Assembly: GCF_000341105.1 (NCBI RefSeq)
Contig: NZ_ANBB01000045.1
Location: 62,001 to 126,000 of the forward strand
Source of the DNA: Nocardiopsis potens DSM 45234
GTDB lineage: Bacteria; Actinomycetota; Actinomycetes; Streptosporangiales; Streptosporangiaceae
Direction of reading: 5' to 3'
DNA length: 64,000 bases
Shown here: piece after piece, positions 15,820 to 24,591 of the stretch
Position numbering within the stretch: position 1 is the stretch's first letter
Layout of the letters: each line of letters begins with the position of its first letter
Position numbers and translations under genes: made by a program
Notes under the pieces: model-generated
The model's input: the letters and a program-made list of their open reading frames with translations, nothing else
Database searches by the model: none
Told to the model about the DNA's origin: nothing

Positions 15820-16816
15820 CCGGGGCGCGCCCGGGGCCGGCCGCCGCCCCGGCGGCCGGTCGGCCCGGTCCGTCCGCGCCCTCGCGGCGGCGGGGGCGCT
15901 GCTCCTGGCCGCCGCGTGCGGCACGGCCGGCGGGCCCACCGCGGCCTCCGAGACCGAGGCGTGCCCGGAGCCCCCGGAGCCGGCCGCCCCGCCGCGCCGG
16001 GTGGTCACCATGGACGGCGGGTCGGCCGCGATCCTGCACGCCCTGGGGGTGGGGGACCGGGTGGTCGGCACCGCGGCCCCGGACTTCTTCGACGCCTTCG
16101 ACGGCCGGGAGCGGGCCGAACTGGACCGGATCCCCGTCATCGACGAGGGGCGGGGCAACCGGGAGGCGGTCGTCGCCGCCGAGCCGGACCTGGTGATGGG
16201 GGTGCACATGTTCCAGTTCGGCGCCTTCGACGGGACACCGACCGTGCACGAGCTGTCCGGGGCCGGGATCGGCGTGCTGGTCTCCTGCTCCCCGCCCGGG
16301 CCGGTGTCCGATCTGCGCGAGGCGGAGGCCTTCATCGAGGACGCCGCCGAGGTGTTCGGCGTCCCGGAGCGGGGGGCGGAGCTGGTCGAGCGGATCGAGC
16401 GGGACGCCGGCCGGGTCCCCGGAGGGAGGCCGGTGCGGGTGCTGGCGCTGTCCGCGCCGCCCGGCCCCGGGCAGCCGATCGGCACGATGGGCGGGACGAG
16501 CCTGGCCAACGGGATCATCGCCCGCGCCGGAGGGGAGAACATCGCCGGTGGGGCGGGCGGGGACCTCGCCCGGATCAGCGCGGAGCAGGTCGCCGCCGCC
16601 GACCCGGAGGCCCTGGTGGTGCTCACCGGTTTCTCCCCGATGCCCGAGGAGGAGCTGGTCGCGGCGGTGCGCGCCAGCCCGCTGCTGTCCCGCGGCACCG
16701 CGGTCCGGGACGGCCGGATCGCGGTGCTGCCGCAGTCGGTCGCCCTCTCCCCGAGCGTGCTCAACGGCCGGGCCGTCGCCGACCTCGCGGATGTCCTGCA
16801 CGCCCCGGCGCGGTGA
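15812..16816 (+). CDS. ABC importer substrate-binding lipoprotein (class III)
   Basis: A 334-residue binding protein of the BtuF/FecB/TroA-like class. The N-terminus has twin arginines (RR at 11-12), a hydrophobic stretch and a lipobox-like LLAAAC with Cys36, so it is probably a membrane-anchored lipoprotein. Ligand-binding halves start at RRVVTMDGGSAAILHALGVGDRVVG and end in the family's usual AVLPQSVALSPS region. The GTG start overlaps the DJ-1 gene by 8 bases. The ligand could be a ferric or cobalt chelate or another cofactor-like molecule. Confidence 0.9.
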   Translation: MADRGAPGAGRRPGGRSARSVRALAAAGALLLAAACGTAGGPTAASETEACPEPPEPAAPPRRVVTMDGGSAAILHALGVGDRVVGTAAPDFFDAFDGRERAELDRIPVIDEGRGNREAVVAAEPDLVMGVHMFQFGAFDGTPTVHELSGAGIGVLVSCSPPGPVSDLREAEAFIEDAAEVFGVPERGAELVERIERDAGRVPGGRPVRVLALSAPPGPGQPIGTMGGTSLANGIIARAGGENIAGGAGGDLARISAEQVAAADPEALVVLTGFSPMPEEELVAAVRASPLLSRGTAVRDGRIAVLPQSVALSPSVLNGRAVADLADVLHAPAR

Positions 16817-17115
16817 CCGGCGGGCCCCGCCGACCGTCCCGCCGCCCCGGAAGGGACCGGACCCCGCCGGCCGGTGCCCAGGAGGTTCTCGCCCGGCACC
16901 GTCCGGCCCGCCGCCGGTGCCGGCCTCTCGGCCCGTCCCCGGTCCCCTCGGAGCGGTGCGGCCCGCCGGGCCGCGAGACCGGGGCGGGGCCGCGGAGAGC
17001 ACCGGCCCGGTGCGGTGGAAGGCGGTGCCGCGGCCCGATGGGGCGGGCGGGGGCGCCCGCCGGGCCGGGCCCGGCCGGGGGAGGCGCGGGCCGCGCGGCG
17101 CGGGGAGCGGAGCGG

Positions 17116-17721
17116 TCAGCGGGTGAAGGCGCCCGCTCTGGCGGCCGCGGCGGCGGCGCGGGCCGCGCGGTCGGCGGCGGGCTCGTCGACCGGGTCGCCG
17201 CTGGCCAGGAGCCGGTAGTAGAGCGGGGCGGAGACGGCGCGGACCACCTCGCCGTGGTCGGTGCCGGGCGGGACCTCGCCCCGCTCCTCGGCCTGCCCGA
17301 CGCAGGGCGCCCACTCCGCGATGCGGGCCCGGTAGAACCGGTGCAGCGCCTCGGCGGTCCGCCCGTCGCACTCGGCGGCCGCGATCAGCGCGCGGAACAG
17401 CCGGCCCTGCCGGGGGTCGGCGAGGGTGCGCTGCACCAGGCGGGCGTTGGCCAGCAGGTCGCCGTCGAGGGCGCCGGTCTCGGTGCGCGGCAGCGACTGC
17501 TCGGCCATGTCGGAGAGCAGGTCGGCGGCGAGCGCGCTCGGATTGCCCCAGCGCCGGTAGACGGTGGTCCGGCCGACCTCGGCGCGCCGCGCCACCTCGG
17601 CCAGGTCCAGCCCGTCGAAGCCCTGCTCGGCGAGGACGTCGCCGGCGGCCTGCAGCACGGCGGCCCGCACCCGCGCGGTCCGCCCACCGGGCCGCACCGT
17701 CCCGGGCCCGCTCTCGCTCAT
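17116..17721 (-). CDS. TetR/AcrR family transcriptional regulator
   Basis: A 201-residue repressor-type protein. The N-terminal helix-turn-helix reads AEVARRAEVGRTTVYRRWGNPSALAADLL, and the C-terminal domain is an all-helical ligand domain (LFRALIAAAECDGRTAEALHRFYRARI). The ATG at 17721 has GGAG just upstream. It is convergent with the ABC importer operon and parallel to the SGNH gene behind it. Its target is unknown; the GGTTAACC palindrome upstream may be its own operator. Confidence 0.92.
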   Translation of the reverse strand: MSESGPGTVRPGGRTARVRAAVLQAAGDVLAEQGFDGLDLAEVARRAEVGRTTVYRRWGNPSALAADLLSDMAEQSLPRTETGALDGDLLANARLVQRTLADPRQGRLFRALIAAAECDGRTAEALHRFYRARIAEWAPCVGQAEERGEVPPGTDHGEVVRAVSAPLYYRLLASGDPVDEPAADRAARAAAAAARAGAFTR

Positions 17722-18046
17722 TTCTCCGCCTCTCGATCGTCCGCCGCGCCGTCCCACCGTCGGCGCCGCTGGCCAGGTTAACCAAGACCGCCCCGGCCCG
17801 GCCGGGGGCCCGGATGCGCCCGCGGCGTACGTCCCCCGAGGCGGGACGGGCCGCCGGAACAAGGCGCCGTCCACGGCATCATCCCGGTGGGCGCGCCGCC
17901 GCGCCGCCGCGTTCTGCCTTCCCCCGCACCTCCACCGCGTCCGGCCCGCCTGCGCGGGGCGGGGGCCGCCGGCTCAGATCGCTGTCGGGAGAAGGGCAGG
18001 GGCAGGGCGTTCTCTGGTGCTCACCGTCCTTTTCCCGGCAACGGGC
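17722..18046. other. Region upstream of the TetR gene
   Basis: About 325 bases. The only notable element is the perfect palindrome GGTTAACC at 17776-17783, 55 bases upstream of the TetR start. The rest is GC-rich without a gene I can support. Confidence 0.45.
17776..17783. promoter_or_regulatory. GGTTAACC palindrome upstream of TetR gene
   Basis: An 8-bp perfect palindrome within the minus-strand context CTTGGTTAACCTGG, the only AT-rich spot in this intergenic region, placed where a TetR autoregulatory operator is expected. Confidence 0.35.
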
Positions 18047-19282
18047 TCAGGGGTGGCGCGGCGGAGCGGACTCGGCCTCCTTGAGGGCGTCGGCGACGGT
18101 CGCGGCGAGGGTGCGGAAGCCGTCCGGGTTCGGGTGCAGCCGGTCGCCGGAGTCGAAGGACGGGCGGAGCCGCAGCGGGTCGCCCGGGTCGGCCAGGGCC
18201 GCGGCGGTGTCGGCGACCGCGTCGTGGCCGCCGGAGCCGCGGATCCACGCGTTGACCTCGGCCCGGGTCCGCTCCCCGCGCTCCGACCAGAACTGGGAGC
18301 CGGCGTAGGGCAGCAGGGTCGCACCGACGGTGCGCAGCCCCGCCGCGCGGGCCCGGTCGGCGACCGCGCGGTGCGCCGCGATCAGCGCGCCGGCGTCCAC
18401 CGGCGGGGCGGGGGCCGCGGTCGGCTCGCCGGCCCAGTCGGGGAAGCCGATGTCGGTGATGCCCTGGAGCACCACCAGCACCCCGACACCGGGGCGGCGC
18501 AGCACGTCGCGTTCGAGCCGGGCGGGGGACCGCTCGCCGTACCAGGCGGAGTCGGTGAGCAGCCGGTTGCCGCCGATCCCGGCGTTGAGCACCGCCCGCG
18601 GCTCGCCCCGGGAGGCCAGCAGTTCGGCGAGCGCGTCCGGGTAGCGGGTGTCGGTGCCGGGGACGGACCCGAACCCGTCGGTGATCGAGTCGCCGATCGC
18701 GGCCACCGCACGGCGCTCCGGCGCCGGGCCGTGCACGTCCAGGCCGGTCAGGTAGTACCAGGAGTGCGTGGCCTCGGTGAAGGCCGAACCGTCGGTGTCG
18801 CCGAGCCGGTCTCCGGCGGCCCGGTGCGAGGCGGTGTGGCCCTGGGCGTGGAAGGTGGCCGGGCCGGTCTCCGGGCCGAGGTGCAGCGTGACCGCGACCC
18901 GGTCGAACGGGGCGACCGGCAGCGGAACCGGGTCGCTGACCGCCTCCCCGCCCACCGGGACCAGGACCGCGCCGGACCCGGAGAAGGAGGCCCGGCGGGC
19001 GCGGTCGCCGTGCACCGCGGCGCCGCCGGCGGCGGGCGCGACCGAGGCGCCGCGCACCTCCAGCGGCCGGTCGCCGTAGGCGTTGGAGAGCCGGATCCGC
19101 ACCGCGCCGCCGCCGGCGGTGGTCCGCACCACCTGGCGGAGGGTGTGGCCGTCGAACCCCTCCTCGGCCCAGTTCGGGGTGAACCCGGCCGATGCGGGCT
19201 GCGGCGCGGTGGTCCAGCCGGGGGTCCAGACCCGGTCGGCGGCGGGGGAGGAGGCCGGTGCGGGCGGGGCGGAGGAGGTCAT
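18047..19282 (-). CDS. SGNH/GDSL-type hydrolase
   Basis: A 411-residue esterase-type protein. SGNH blocks: AIGDSITDGFGS (nucleophile Ser), AGIGGNRLL (Gly/Asn oxyanion region), LQGITDIGF and the C-terminal SGDRLHPN (catalytic Asp-x2-His). The N-terminal 180 residues form a beta-rich domain (IRLSNAYGDRPLEVRGASVAP) typical of the larger actinobacterial members. No signal peptide is apparent. The ATG at 19282 follows GAAGGA. Probable deacetylase or carbohydrate esterase; substrate unknown. Confidence 0.9.
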   Translation of the reverse strand: MTSSAPPAPASSPAADRVWTPGWTTAPQPASAGFTPNWAEEGFDGHTLRQVVRTTAGGGAVRIRLSNAYGDRPLEVRGASVAPAAGGAAVHGDRARRASFSGSGAVLVPVGGEAVSDPVPLPVAPFDRVAVTLHLGPETGPATFHAQGHTASHRAAGDRLGDTDGSAFTEATHSWYYLTGLDVHGPAPERRAVAAIGDSITDGFGSVPGTDTRYPDALAELLASRGEPRAVLNAGIGGNRLLTDSAWYGERSPARLERDVLRRPGVGVLVVLQGITDIGFPDWAGEPTAAPAPPVDAGALIAAHRAVADRARAAGLRTVGATLLPYAGSQFWSERGERTRAEVNAWIRGSGGHDAVADTAAALADPGDPLRLRPSFDSGDRLHPNPDGFRTLAATVADALKEAESAPPRHP

Positions 19283-19515
19283 CGCGGTTCCTTCGGTTCG
19301 CAGGGGAGGTGGCGGGAGTCGGAGGGGCGGGGGCGGGGCGCGCCTTCGCGGATGCGCGGCCGGTCCGGGGCCCGTTGCCGGCGGGCCGCCGGGGTGCGGC
19401 TTCGACATGTCCGCCGGGGCCGGGGAGGCCGGAGTCCGGCTCTCCCGGGGCCGCCGGCCGGAGGCGGTGCGTCCGCCGTCCGGGAAGTGCCGGCCGGAGG
19501 CCGTGTTCCGGCGGG

Positions 19516-20298
19516 TCAGAGTTGGCGGAGGGCGCCGCCGTCGATGGCCCATTCGGCGCCGGTGACCTGGCGGGCCAGTGGGGAGAGCAGGTAGGCGATG
19601 ACGCCGGCCACCTCCTCCGGGGCGCCGGGGCGGCCGGTGGGCAGGGCGCGCTCCTCCCGGATGAACCGGTCCACGGCCTCCTCCGGCGGGAGGCCGAAGC
19701 GCTCGCTCAGCTGGTCGGCGAAGCCGCCGGGGGCGTCGAACAGCTCGGTGCGGGTGGGGCCGGGCGAGACCGCGTTGGACCGGACGCCGTCCGGGCCGAA
19801 CTCGGCCGCCAGCGACTTGGAGACCGAGAGCAGCGCGGCCTTCGAGGCGGCGTAGTCGGCGATCGCCGGGTCCGGGAGCCGTGCGGCCTCGCTGGCCACG
19901 TGGACCATCGCGCCGCCGCTCGCGCGCAGTGCGGGCAGCGCGGCGCGGGCCGTCCGCACGGCGGCGAACAGGTTCAGCTCGAAGGTGCGCCGCCAGTCGG
20001 CGTCGCCGATCGCGGCGAACCCGGGGCGCGCGGCGATCGCCCCGGCGTTGTTCACCAGGCCGTCGATCCGCCCGTACCGGTCGAGCGCCGCCGCGGCGAT
20101 CCGCTCGGCGGCGTCCTCGTCGAGCAGGTCCGCCGCGACGGCCAGGCCGCCGTCGCCGACCGCGGTGACCCGGGAGGCGTCCCGGGCGGTGCCGACCACG
20201 GCGGCCCCTTCCTCGGCGAGCAGCCGTGCGGCCGCCGCGCCGATCCCGGAGGACGCTCCGGTGACGATGACGACCTTGTCCTTGAGGCCCAGGTCCAT
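19516..20298 (-). CDS. Short-chain dehydrogenase/reductase (SDR)
   Basis: A 260-residue classical SDR: cofactor loop TGASSGIG near the N-terminus, NNAG, catalytic Ser in VHVASEAAR, Y-x3-K in YAASK and the SPGPTRTELF loop. An R after the glycine motif region (TARDASR) suggests NADP(H) preference. Substrate unknown. It has its own promoter region with a pronounced inverted operator (20314-20385), so it is probably inducible. Confidence 0.93.
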   Translation of the reverse strand: MDLGLKDKVVIVTGASSGIGAAAARLLAEEGAAVVGTARDASRVTAVGDGGLAVAADLLDEDAAERIAAAALDRYGRIDGLVNNAGAIAARPGFAAIGDADWRRTFELNLFAAVRTARAALPALRASGGAMVHVASEAARLPDPAIADYAASKAALLSVSKSLAAEFGPDGVRSNAVSPGPTRTELFDAPGGFADQLSERFGLPPEEAVDRFIREERALPTGRPGAPEEVAGVIAYLLSPLARQVTGAEWAIDGGALRQL

Positions 20299-20313
20299 GA
20301 CGACTCCCCACTA

Positions 20314-20385
20314 AACGGGATCAGAGTTCCTTTAGTGGTGGAGACGGTAGCACGGTCCGGGCTTTAAAGGAACTCTGGTCCCGTT
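20314..20385. promoter_or_regulatory. Pair of inverted 21-bp operator sites upstream of SDR gene
   Basis: The site at 20314-20334 (beginning AACGGGATCAG, ending GTTCCTTTA) recurs as its reverse complement at 20365-20385 with a single mismatch. The centres are 51 bp apart, close to five helical turns, so two repressor dimers would bind the same DNA face. The pair sits 16 bases upstream of the SDR start codon and covers the likely promoter. Confidence 0.8.
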
Positions 20386-20416
20386 AATCGGGTCGAAGGG
20401 GCCGCCCCGAGTCCGG

Positions 20417-22708
20417 TCACCGCCGGGCGCCGGTCCGCGGGCGCTCCTCCGCCGCGCCGACCGGGCCGGGAGGCGGGGCGGGGTCCGCCGGCTCCTCGCG
20501 CAGGCCGAAGCGGCGGTGCAGGGCGCGGAGCGGGCCCGGCGCCCACCAGTTGGCCCGGCCGGCCAGCCGCATCAGGGACGGCACCAGCAGGCCGCGGACC
20601 AGGGTGGCGTCGGCGATGACGACCAGGGCCGTGCCCACCCCGAGCATCTTCAGGAAGACCACGCCGGAGGTCGCGTAGGCGGCGAAGGAGAGCGCGAGGA
20701 TCGCGGCGGCAGCGGTGACCAGCGGCCCGGTCCGCTCCAGCCCGGCCGCGACGGCGGCGGCGTTGTCGCCGGTCCGGTCGTACTCCTCCTTCATCCGGGC
20801 CATGATGAACACCTCGTAGTCCATGGACAGCCCGTAGACGATGCAGAACATCAGGACCGGGATGCTGGTGTCGAGAAACCCGGTCGGGGTGAACCCCAGC
20901 GCGCCGGACAGGTTCCCCTCCTGGAAGACCCAGACCAGCGCGCCGAACATCACCGACAGGCTGAGCAGGTTGAGCGCGGTCGCCTTCAGCGGCAGCAGCA
21001 CGCTCCCGGAGAGCAGGAACAGCACGGTGACGGTGGCCGCGAAGACCAGGGCCAGGGCGAGCGGCAGGCCGTCGACCACCGCGTCCCGGTAGTCGAGGAA
21101 CTCGGCGGGGGTGCCGCCGACGGCGGTGCCGAACGGCGCGTCGACCGCGCGCACCTCGCGGACCAGGCTCTCCGAACCGGCGTCCATCCGCTCCTCGGTC
21201 GGCACCGCGGAGAACCGGACGGAGCCGTCCCCGGTGAACCGCTCCGGGGTGCCGGGGCCGGTCCGCTCGCCGCCCTCGTACCGGCCGGCCGGCGAGTCGA
21301 CCTGGGCGATGCCGGGGACCCGGGAGAGGTCGGCGGCGTAGGCGGCGACCTGCTCCGGGGCGGGCTCCGCGCCGGTCGCGACCACCTGGAGCGCGTCCGG
21401 GGCCTCGGTGCCGAACCCGGCGCGCAGCTCGTCCTCGGCGGCGCGGACCGCCGAGCCGGGCGGCAGGATCCGCTCGTCGGAGGGGCCGAACCGGGCGTCC
21501 AGGAACGGCGAGCCGAGCACCAGCAGCACGGCCAGCGCCGTCCCGCCGAGCAGCACCGGGCGGCGCATCACCCGGACCGCCAGCCCGTGCCAGAACCGGC
21601 CGCCGCGGTCGGCGGCGCGATCGGCTGCGCGGCCGGCCGGCTCCCGGCGCAGCACCCGGTCGCCGGCCAGGGCGAGCAGCGCGGGCAGCAGGACCAGGGC
21701 GGCGAGGACGCCGAAGAGCACCACGGCGACGCCGCCGTAGGCGAACGAGCGCATGAACGGCATCGGGAAGACGAGCAGCGCCGCCAGCGAGGCGAGCACG
21801 GTGACGCCGCTGAACACCACGGTCCGCCCGGCGGTGGCGGTGGTCGCGGCGACGGCTTCGGGCACCGGGCGGCCGCGGCGGCGCTCCTCGCGGAACCGGG
21901 AGACCATGATCAGCCCGTAGTCGACCCCCAGGCCGATGCCGAGCACCAGGACCAGGTTGAGGGCGAACGTGGACACCTCGGCGGCCAGGGCGGCGGCGCG
22001 CAGTGCCGCCAGGGTCCCGGCGATGGCGGCCAGGCCGGCGGCCATCGGCAGCGCCGCGGCCCAGGGGCGGCGGAGCAGCAGCAGGAGCAGGACGAAGACG
22101 CCGGGGAAGACCAGAGCCTCGGCCCGGACGAAGTCCCGGGACGACTCCTCGCCGATCTGCCGGAACACCTCCTCGCGCCCGGTGACCCGCACGGTGAGCC
22201 CGTCCTCGGCGCGGTCGAACTCCGCGTGCAGCTCGGCCAGGACGCCGCGGGTGCGGTCCGCGTCGCCCGGGATGAAGCCGAGCACCAGCGCCTGGGAGCC
22301 GTCCTCGCCGCGGAGCGCGGGCGAGGAGGCGGAGTCCCAGTAGGAGTGGGCCTCGGCGACCCCGGGGAAGGCGGCCAGCTCCTCGGTCAGCGCCCGGCCG
22401 GCGGCGCTGCTGGCGGGCGAGTCGACGTCCCCGTCGTCCGCGGTGACCAGCAGCGTGACGCTGGGCGCGCCGGTGCCGAACTCCTCCGCCAGCACCTCCC
22501 TGGCCTGGGCGGACTCGCTTCCGGGCGGCCCTTCCAGGCGGGAGAGGGAGAGCGCGTTCAGTGCGCCCGCGCCGTAGCCGACGGCGACGAGGAAGAACAG
22601 TGCGGACAGTGCGGCGACGGCGGCCCTGCGCCGGGCGGCGAAGGCGCCCAGCCGCCACAGGGCGGTCCGGTGCGGCGGGTGCGGCGGGCGTCCGGGTCGG
22701 AAGGGCAT
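20417..22708 (-). CDS. MmpL/RND-superfamily membrane transporter
   Basis: A 763-residue protein with two repeats of one transmembrane helix, one extracytoplasmic loop and five helices. The proton-relay Asp-Tyr pairs are visible in GLGVDYGLIM and YGLSMDYEVFIM, the signature of MmpL proteins. Such pumps export lipids, glycolipids, siderophores or drugs. The divergent MarR gene 76 bases upstream, with palindromes between them, points to ligand-inducible efflux. Length is at the short end of the family but both halves are complete. Confidence 0.94.
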   Translation of the reverse strand: MPFRPGRPPHPPHRTALWRLGAFAARRRAAVAALSALFFLVAVGYGAGALNALSLSRLEGPPGSESAQAREVLAEEFGTGAPSVTLLVTADDGDVDSPASSAAGRALTEELAAFPGVAEAHSYWDSASSPALRGEDGSQALVLGFIPGDADRTRGVLAELHAEFDRAEDGLTVRVTGREEVFRQIGEESSRDFVRAEALVFPGVFVLLLLLLRRPWAAALPMAAGLAAIAGTLAALRAAALAAEVSTFALNLVLVLGIGLGVDYGLIMVSRFREERRRGRPVPEAVAATTATAGRTVVFSGVTVLASLAALLVFPMPFMRSFAYGGVAVVLFGVLAALVLLPALLALAGDRVLRREPAGRAADRAADRGGRFWHGLAVRVMRRPVLLGGTALAVLLVLGSPFLDARFGPSDERILPPGSAVRAAEDELRAGFGTEAPDALQVVATGAEPAPEQVAAYAADLSRVPGIAQVDSPAGRYEGGERTGPGTPERFTGDGSVRFSAVPTEERMDAGSESLVREVRAVDAPFGTAVGGTPAEFLDYRDAVVDGLPLALALVFAATVTVLFLLSGSVLLPLKATALNLLSLSVMFGALVWVFQEGNLSGALGFTPTGFLDTSIPVLMFCIVYGLSMDYEVFIMARMKEEYDRTGDNAAAVAAGLERTGPLVTAAAAILALSFAAYATSGVVFLKMLGVGTALVVIADATLVRGLLVPSLMRLAGRANWWAPGPLRALHRRFGLREEPADPAPPPGPVGAAEERPRTGARR

Positions 22709-22722
22709 GGAAAATCCCTATC

Positions 22723-22756
22723 GCTCTACGACTTTGGGAGACTGAGACTATAGAGC
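22723..22756. promoter_or_regulatory. GCTCTA/TAGAGC inverted repeat in mmpL-marR intergenic region
   Basis: GCTCTA at 22723-22728 pairs with TAGAGC at 22751-22756, 22 bases apart, in an AT-rich 76-bp divergent promoter region. Candidate MarR operator or promoter-overlapping site. Confidence 0.4.
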
Positions 22757-22765
22757 TTCGGGATC

Positions 22766-22780
22766 ATATGGAAGGCATAT
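22766..22780. promoter_or_regulatory. ATATG-N5-CATAT palindrome upstream of marR
   Basis: ATATG, GAAGG, CATAT: a perfect 5+5 dyad immediately before the MarR start codon at 22785, with the size and position of an autoregulatory MarR box. Confidence 0.55.
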
Positions 22781-22784
22781 TATT

Positions 22785-23291
22785 GTGAAGTCTTATGATG
22801 TTCACATGGCGGAGAAGAGCACGGAAGAGAAGGGCGGGCGCACCGGCGTGCGCGGCCCGCTGGCCGACCTGACCGCGTTCCGGCTGATCAAGCTCGGCGA
22901 CCTGGTCTACGCGGAGGCCCAGCGGACCCTGGCGCCGCTCGGCCTGGCCCCGCGGACCTTCCACGTGCTCGCCGGCGCGGCCTCCATGGACGCCCCGTCC
23001 CAGCAGGACCTCGCGAAGACCCTGGGCTTCGACCCCAACGTCATGGTCGGCGTCGTCGACGAGCTGGAGCGCCTCGGCCTGGCCGAGCGCATCCGCAACC
23101 CCCGCGACCGCCGCCGCTACATCGTGGCCCCGACCGAGGCCGGCACCGCCAGGCTCGCCGAGGCCGCCCAGGCGGTCCGCGAGGCCGAGGCCCGGCTCCT
23201 CGCCGAGATCCCGGAGCAGGACCGCGCCGCCCTGCACCGCGCCTCCGGCCTCCTCCTCGCCGCCCACCCGGGCCCGGTCAAGACCGAGTAG
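22785..23291 (+). CDS. MarR family transcriptional regulator
   Basis: A 168-residue winged-helix regulator: ASMDAPSQQDLAKTLGFDPNVMVGVVDELERLGLAERIRNPRDRRRYIV spans the helix-turn-helix and the wing with the conserved D-x-R-x3-R core. The GTG at 22785 is taken because GGAAGG lies upstream at usable spacing; an in-frame ATG at 22806 is an alternative. Divergent from the MmpL exporter, which it most likely represses. Confidence 0.92.
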   Translation: MKSYDVHMAEKSTEEKGGRTGVRGPLADLTAFRLIKLGDLVYAEAQRTLAPLGLAPRTFHVLAGAASMDAPSQQDLAKTLGFDPNVMVGVVDELERLGLAERIRNPRDRRRYIVAPTEAGTARLAEAAQAVREAEARLLAEIPEQDRAALHRASGLLLAAHPGPVKTE

Positions 23292-23377
23292 CCGCATGCG
23301 GCGCGCCCTGCCGGGGGGCGGCCGCGTCCGCCGGCGGCGGGGCCGCCGCGCCGGCCGCCGGGCCCGGAGGGGTACGG

Positions 23378-23411
23378 AAAGGCGCCCCCGGGGGACGGAC
23401 CCGGGGGCGCC
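23378..23411 (-). terminator. Terminator after galK
   Basis: GGCGCCCCCGGG and CCCGGGGGCGCC form a perfect 12-bp stem with a 7-base loop, followed on the minus strand by TTTCC. It lies between the convergent marR and galK genes, 11 bases past the galK stop. Confidence 0.75.
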
Positions 23412-23421
23412 GCGGGCGGGG

Positions 23422-24591
23422 TCAGGCCCCGGAGGAGGGCAGGCGGCGCGCGCCGGGGGAGGGGGCGGCACGGAAGAAGGCCGGGAGAGCGAAGCCCGCG
23501 GCCGCGTAAGCGGCGCGGACCTCCTCTGCGCAGGCCTCGGCGCGGTCCGCCTCGACCAGGGCGATGACGCAGCCGCCGAAGCCGCCGCCGGTGATCCGGG
23601 CGCCCAGCGCGCCGGCGGACAGCGCCGCCTCCACCGCGGTGTCCACCTCGGGGACGCTCACCTCGTAGTCGTCCCGGAGCGAGGCGTGCGAGGCGGTGAG
23701 CAGCGGGCCGATCTCCCGGATCCGCCCGTCGCGGAGCAGGGCGACCGCCTCCAGCACCCGCGCGTTCTCGGTGACCACGTGCCGGACCCTGCGCCGCACC
23801 ACCGGGTCGTCCAGCGCCGCCAGCGCATCGGCCAGCCCCTCGGCGGGGACGTCGCGCAGGAACGGGACGCCCAGCACCCGGGCGGCGTGCTCGCAGGCGC
23901 GGCGCCGCTCGGCGTACATCCCGCCGACCAGCCGGTGCGGCGCCCGGGTGTCGACGGTCAGCACGGACAGGCCGTGCGCCTCCGGGGCGAAGGGGACCTG
24001 CTCGGTCTCCAGCGACCGCACGTCCAGGAAGAGGGCGCGCCCCTCGGCGGAGAGCAGCACCGCCGACTGGTCCAGCAGCCCGCACGGCATACCGACGAAG
24101 TCGTTCTCCGCCCGCTGCGCGGTCCGGGCGACCTCCCAGCGGTCGGGCGCCCGCCCGTGCAGCGCGGTGGCGGCCAGCACCGTCGCGCAGGTCAGCGCCG
24201 CCGAGGAGGAGAGCCCCGCGCCGGTCGGGATGGCGCTGTCCACCAGCAGGTCCATCCCGCCGACCGGGCGACCGGCCTCGCGCAGCGCCCAGACCGAGCC
24301 GGCCGGGTAGGCCGCCCAGCCGGACACCGCCCCCGGCTCCAGCTCGGCGACCGGGATCTCGACGGCGCCGCCCCCGGACTGCAGGGAGCGGAGCCGGAGC
24401 AGCCCGTCGCCGCGCCGGGCGGCGGCCGCGGTCAGCGTGTGCGGCAGCGCGAACGGCAGCACGAACCCGTCGTTGTAGTCGGTGTGCTCACCGATCAGGT
24501 TGATCCGCCCGGGCGCGGCCCAGACCCCCTCCGGGTCGCGCCCGAACGCCTCCCGGAACGCCGCCTCGGCCCGGGCCGCCGGGGCGGTCAT
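23422..24591 (-). CDS. galK: Galactokinase
   Basis: Phosphorylates galactose at C1 with ATP, first committed Leloir step. The 389-residue GHMP kinase has the galactokinase signature GRINLIGEHTDYNDG, the ATP loop PTGAGLSSSAAL and the C-terminal GGGFGGC. Last gene of deoR-galT-galE-galK; its ATG overlaps the galE stop in ATGA. Confidence 0.97.
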   Translation of the reverse strand: MTAPAARAEAAFREAFGRDPEGVWAAPGRINLIGEHTDYNDGFVLPFALPHTLTAAAARRGDGLLRLRSLQSGGGAVEIPVAELEPGAVSGWAAYPAGSVWALREAGRPVGGMDLLVDSAIPTGAGLSSSAALTCATVLAATALHGRAPDRWEVARTAQRAENDFVGMPCGLLDQSAVLLSAEGRALFLDVRSLETEQVPFAPEAHGLSVLTVDTRAPHRLVGGMYAERRRACEHAARVLGVPFLRDVPAEGLADALAALDDPVVRRRVRHVVTENARVLEAVALLRDGRIREIGPLLTASHASLRDDYEVSVPEVDTAVEAALSAGALGARITGGGFGGCVIALVEADRAEACAEEVRAAYAAAGFALPAFFRAAPSPGARRLPSSGA

